Assembly: GCA_944391805.1 (NCBI GenBank)
Contig: CALXUY010000049.1
Coordinates: 23,423-87,422, forward strand
DNA from: an uncultured Clostridia bacterium
GTDB lineage: Bacteria > Bacillota > Clostridia > Oscillospirales > CAG-272
Length of the DNA: 64,000 nucleotides
Reading direction: 5' to 3'
Shown here: piece after piece, positions 62,716 to 64,000 of the stretch
How the letters are laid out: each line of letters opens with the position of its first letter
How positions within the stretch are numbered: the stretch's first letter is position 1
The notes under the pieces: model-generated
Databases searched by the model: none
What the model was told of the DNA's origin: nothing
Seen by the model: only the letters and a program-made list of their open reading frames with translations
Program-made: the position numbers and the translations under genes

Positions 62716-62976
62716 TCACTGTTCGGCCCCGGGGCAGCAGATGCAACCGCTGATATATCTTTCCGCTGCGATCTCCTGCGCCGATTCCATATCCGTGTTG
62801 GTCGGGCAATTGCTGCAGGCACTTGCTCTTGCAATGCTTGCGGGGGCAGCCGCAGGCTCGTCCGAGACTTCCGCGTCCGTCGGCGCCGCGTCCGCCTGAA
62901 CGGCTGCCGTCACTGCCGGAACCGCCTGTGCGGCTTCCGCCTCCGGCTGCGCAGCGTCGGCCGGCTGCTCCTGCCG
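62716..62976 (-). other. Ala/Glu/Pro-rich open frame with Cys-rich end
   Basis: On the minus strand an open frame without a clear start reads a low-complexity A/E/Q/P/D segment and ends SACSNCPTNTDMESAQEI ... ISGCICCPGAEQ. GC content jumps compared with both sides. No start codon with a ribosome site is obvious (AAGGGGG at about 62997 precedes ATT/TTG codons). The last residues resemble ICCICYPGTEQ that can be read from 63780-63810. It may be a remnant of a gene. The gap 62651-63040 has no better candidate. Confidence 0.3.
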
Positions 62977-62991
62977 CGCAATTACAAATCA

Positions 62992-63032
62992 CCCCCTTGA
63001 TATGGTATTTTTATTCTACCACATCGAGGGGG
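62992..63032. repeat. 16-bp hairpin at the edge of the direct repeat
   Basis: CCCCCTTGATATGGTA (62992-63007) with TACCACATCGAGGGGG (63017-63032), two G-T type mismatches, loop tttttattc. Its right arm is the beginning of the 81-bp direct repeat. Confidence 0.6.
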
Positions 63033-63107
63033 CTTTGGTCTGATCAGGTCTTATGTTTGATAGGTATGCTGCCTAACACAAAAGATAAGATGAAAACCGG
63101 CGGTTGG
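63027..63107. repeat. Direct repeat, copy 1
   Basis: 81 bp from AGGGGGCTTTGGTCTGATCA on; matches 63612-63692 with about 8 differences. On the minus strand it covers the last residues of the membrane pseudogene (FVLGSIPIKHKT). Confidence 0.75.
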
Positions 63108-63483
63108 ATAATTAAAAGCATGTCTACCTCATTTTCATTGCTAATCACTCCACCAAAGGCACAGACATAGAAAAACAAGTGTGGAAACCGATAGAACTGC
63201 TGAAATCCAGTAACATATTTTGGCAATTTTCTTTGGTTGATACTTTAGAATCTTATAAACACTCCTGATACAAGATAGCTCTATTGCTAAAGTAGGATAT
63301 AAAATGAATATTCCCATACCCAGCGAAAAAAGAAATTCATTACGTACAATATCAGGATCATTTGGAAACCGAGCTTCAAGCAGATAATATGATCGTATGA
63401 TACATATTTAATAATCCAATTACGGAAAGCGCAAAAATAACCAGACCTATCCGTAAAAACAACCGTGCCTTTTTATTGTTCAT
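63044..63483 (-). pseudogene. Frameshifted four-helix membrane protein gene
   Basis: Starts at 63483 (TAGGAGACCGTT before the ATG) with MNNKKARLFLRIGLVIF and stops early at 63376-63378. In the next frame the sequence resumes at once as LEARFPNDPDIVRNEFLF, gives two more membrane helices, and stops at 63141. A second shift near 63150 leads to GGVISNENEVDMLL and the last helix ending FVLGSIPIKHKT. Joined, this would be a protein of about 146 residues with four helices, no known family. Two shifts indicate a decayed gene rather than one sequencing error. Confidence 0.65.
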
Positions 63484-63611
63484 AACGGTCTCCTACATTG
63501 TGATTGTCAGATTCCATTTTATGATATGATCATTATATCACAAAAAAATGTAGAAGTAAACCATTTCATCAAAAAAGCCGATTAGGATAAACGGCTGGTC
63601 TAAATTCATCA

Positions 63612-63692
63612 AGGGGGCTTTGGTCTAATCAGGTCTTATGTTTGATAGGTATGCTGCTTAACACAAAAGATACAATGAAAATCGGCCATTGA
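63612..63692. repeat. Direct repeat, copy 2
   Basis: Second copy of the 81-bp segment at 63027-63107. On the minus strand it encodes FVLSSIPIKHKT, the same C-terminal end as the pseudogene. Confidence 0.75.
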
Positions 63693-63826
63693 GTAAATAT
63701 AAGCACAGTTGCTGTAAAATTCGGTATATTTACCATGTTCTCAAGGTTAATCAAACCATCTTTTGTTAAAAAAGCTGATCTGTTCGGTTCCGGGGTAACA
63801 GATACAGCAGATAGCCTGGTTTCCAC
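63629..63826 (-). pseudogene. Truncated copy of the four-helix membrane protein gene
   Basis: 65 codons from a GTG; residues 1-25 are unrelated, then INLENMVN ... TVLIFTQWPIFIVSFVLSS-IPIKHKT parallels VISNENEVDMLL ... PPVFILSFVLGS-IPIKHKT of the pseudogene. Only the last helix is left. No ribosome site. The stretch 63484-63611 holds only AT-rich sequence with a promoter-like TATAAT for the pseudogene on the minus strand. Confidence 0.5.
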
Positions 63827-63867
63827 TGTAATTTTTTTGATATTGAAAAATTATATTATAGAAATAA

Positions 63868-63896
63868 TTGACGATATTAACAATTCATGATATAAT
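63868..63896 (+). promoter_or_regulatory. Promoter of the lipoprotein gene at the window end
   Basis: TTGACG (63868-63873), 17 bp, TATAAT (63891-63896), 38 bp before the ATG. Confidence 0.75.
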
Positions 63897-63934
63897 ATGA
63901 TTACAATAAATTCAAATGGGAAGGTGATGCAGAC

Positions 63935-64000
63935 ATGAAAAAAACGATTGCAATGATATGTATATGTGGATCGTTGCTATGTTCATTTGTTTCCTGCAAG
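63935..64000 (+). CDS. Lipoprotein, N-terminal 22 residues (truncated by window edge)
   Basis: GGAAGGTGAT lies upstream of the ATG at 63935. The 22 visible codons are a lipoprotein signal sequence: MKKTIAMICI, hydrophobic core, then a lipobox ending FVSC-K at residue 21. The mature part is outside the window, so no function can be given. Confidence 0.7.
   Translation, partial: MKKTIAMICICGSLLCSFVSCK

Noticed and set aside
62489..62992. 167-codon minus-strand frame rich in Gly/Arg/Cys
   Set aside because: Shifted reading of the A/E/P-rich segment and of the repeat fragment; starts at a GTG inside the hairpin flank.

Overview
The window looks like chromosomal DNA of a GC-rich, spore-forming, low-habitat-generality Clostridia (Oscillospirales or a neighbouring order is my guess). 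The reasons are the Firmicutes gene order rimP-nusA-ylxR-ylxQ-infB, a 31-codon SpoVM homologue, consensus TTGACA-17-TATAAT promoters, AGGAGG ribosome-binding sites, many lipobox lipoproteins and LamG surface proteins. The assignment rests on gene content only; no rRNA is present.

Layout. 1-7896: the end of cysS, a GtrA-like membrane protein, a 371-bp inverted-repeat element, the translation/transcription operon rimP-nusA-rnpM-ylxQ-infB, a NUDIX hydrolase, spoVM and an HPr-like gene without the active histidine. 7948-12905: MATE exporter and LysR regulator (minus), a second divergent LysR, and phosphofructokinase. 13204-16915: M29 aminopeptidase, peptidase T, tRNA-Thr and a membrane protein. 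17418-21842: dTDP-rhamnose genes rfbD-rfbC-rfbB without rfbA, followed by a FlaA1/CapD-type membrane dehydratase. 22072-23969: a serine hydrolase and a lipoprotein.

24309-44347 is the most distinctive part: two similarly built surface loci. Each has a divergent AraC regulator, a beta-propeller lipoprotein, LamG-domain secreted proteins, a 40-43 residue peptide gene directly after a LamG gene, and a large solute-binding-type lipoprotein with no permease nearby. An esterase (locus 1) and a GDSL hydrolase (locus 2) go with them. Between the loci sits a SnoaL-like/macrodomain/SirTM group behind an ATTACAAC operator, lacking the lipoyl-carrier partners known from SirTM operons elsewhere.

44808-48494: response regulator, ABC ATPase, permease and histidine kinase, probably a peptide-antibiotic sensing and export module. 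48503-49118: two inverted copies of a double-hairpin repeat with compensatory changes in a stem. 49137-57085 (minus): rlmB-like methyltransferase, a 1386-residue protein with a long disordered part and a degenerate P-type-ATPase-like membrane core, and a radical SAM protein fused to a DUF2344 domain. 57599-57760: a small transposon-like inverted-repeat element. 58178-59158: an RNase III-like protein with two dsRNA-binding domains, then tRNA-Ser. 59651-62513: a visibly AT-richer MerR/ABC/permease/GNAT cluster. The end holds repeat fragments, a frameshifted four-helix membrane gene, a truncated copy of it, and the start of a lipoprotein gene.

Best candidates for something undescribed: the paired LamG/micropeptide/orphan-binding-protein loci, the pseudo-P-type ATPase with its 700-residue disordered arm, the two-dsRBD RNase III, the covarying double-hairpin repeats, and the SirTM/macrodomain/SnoaL grouping.
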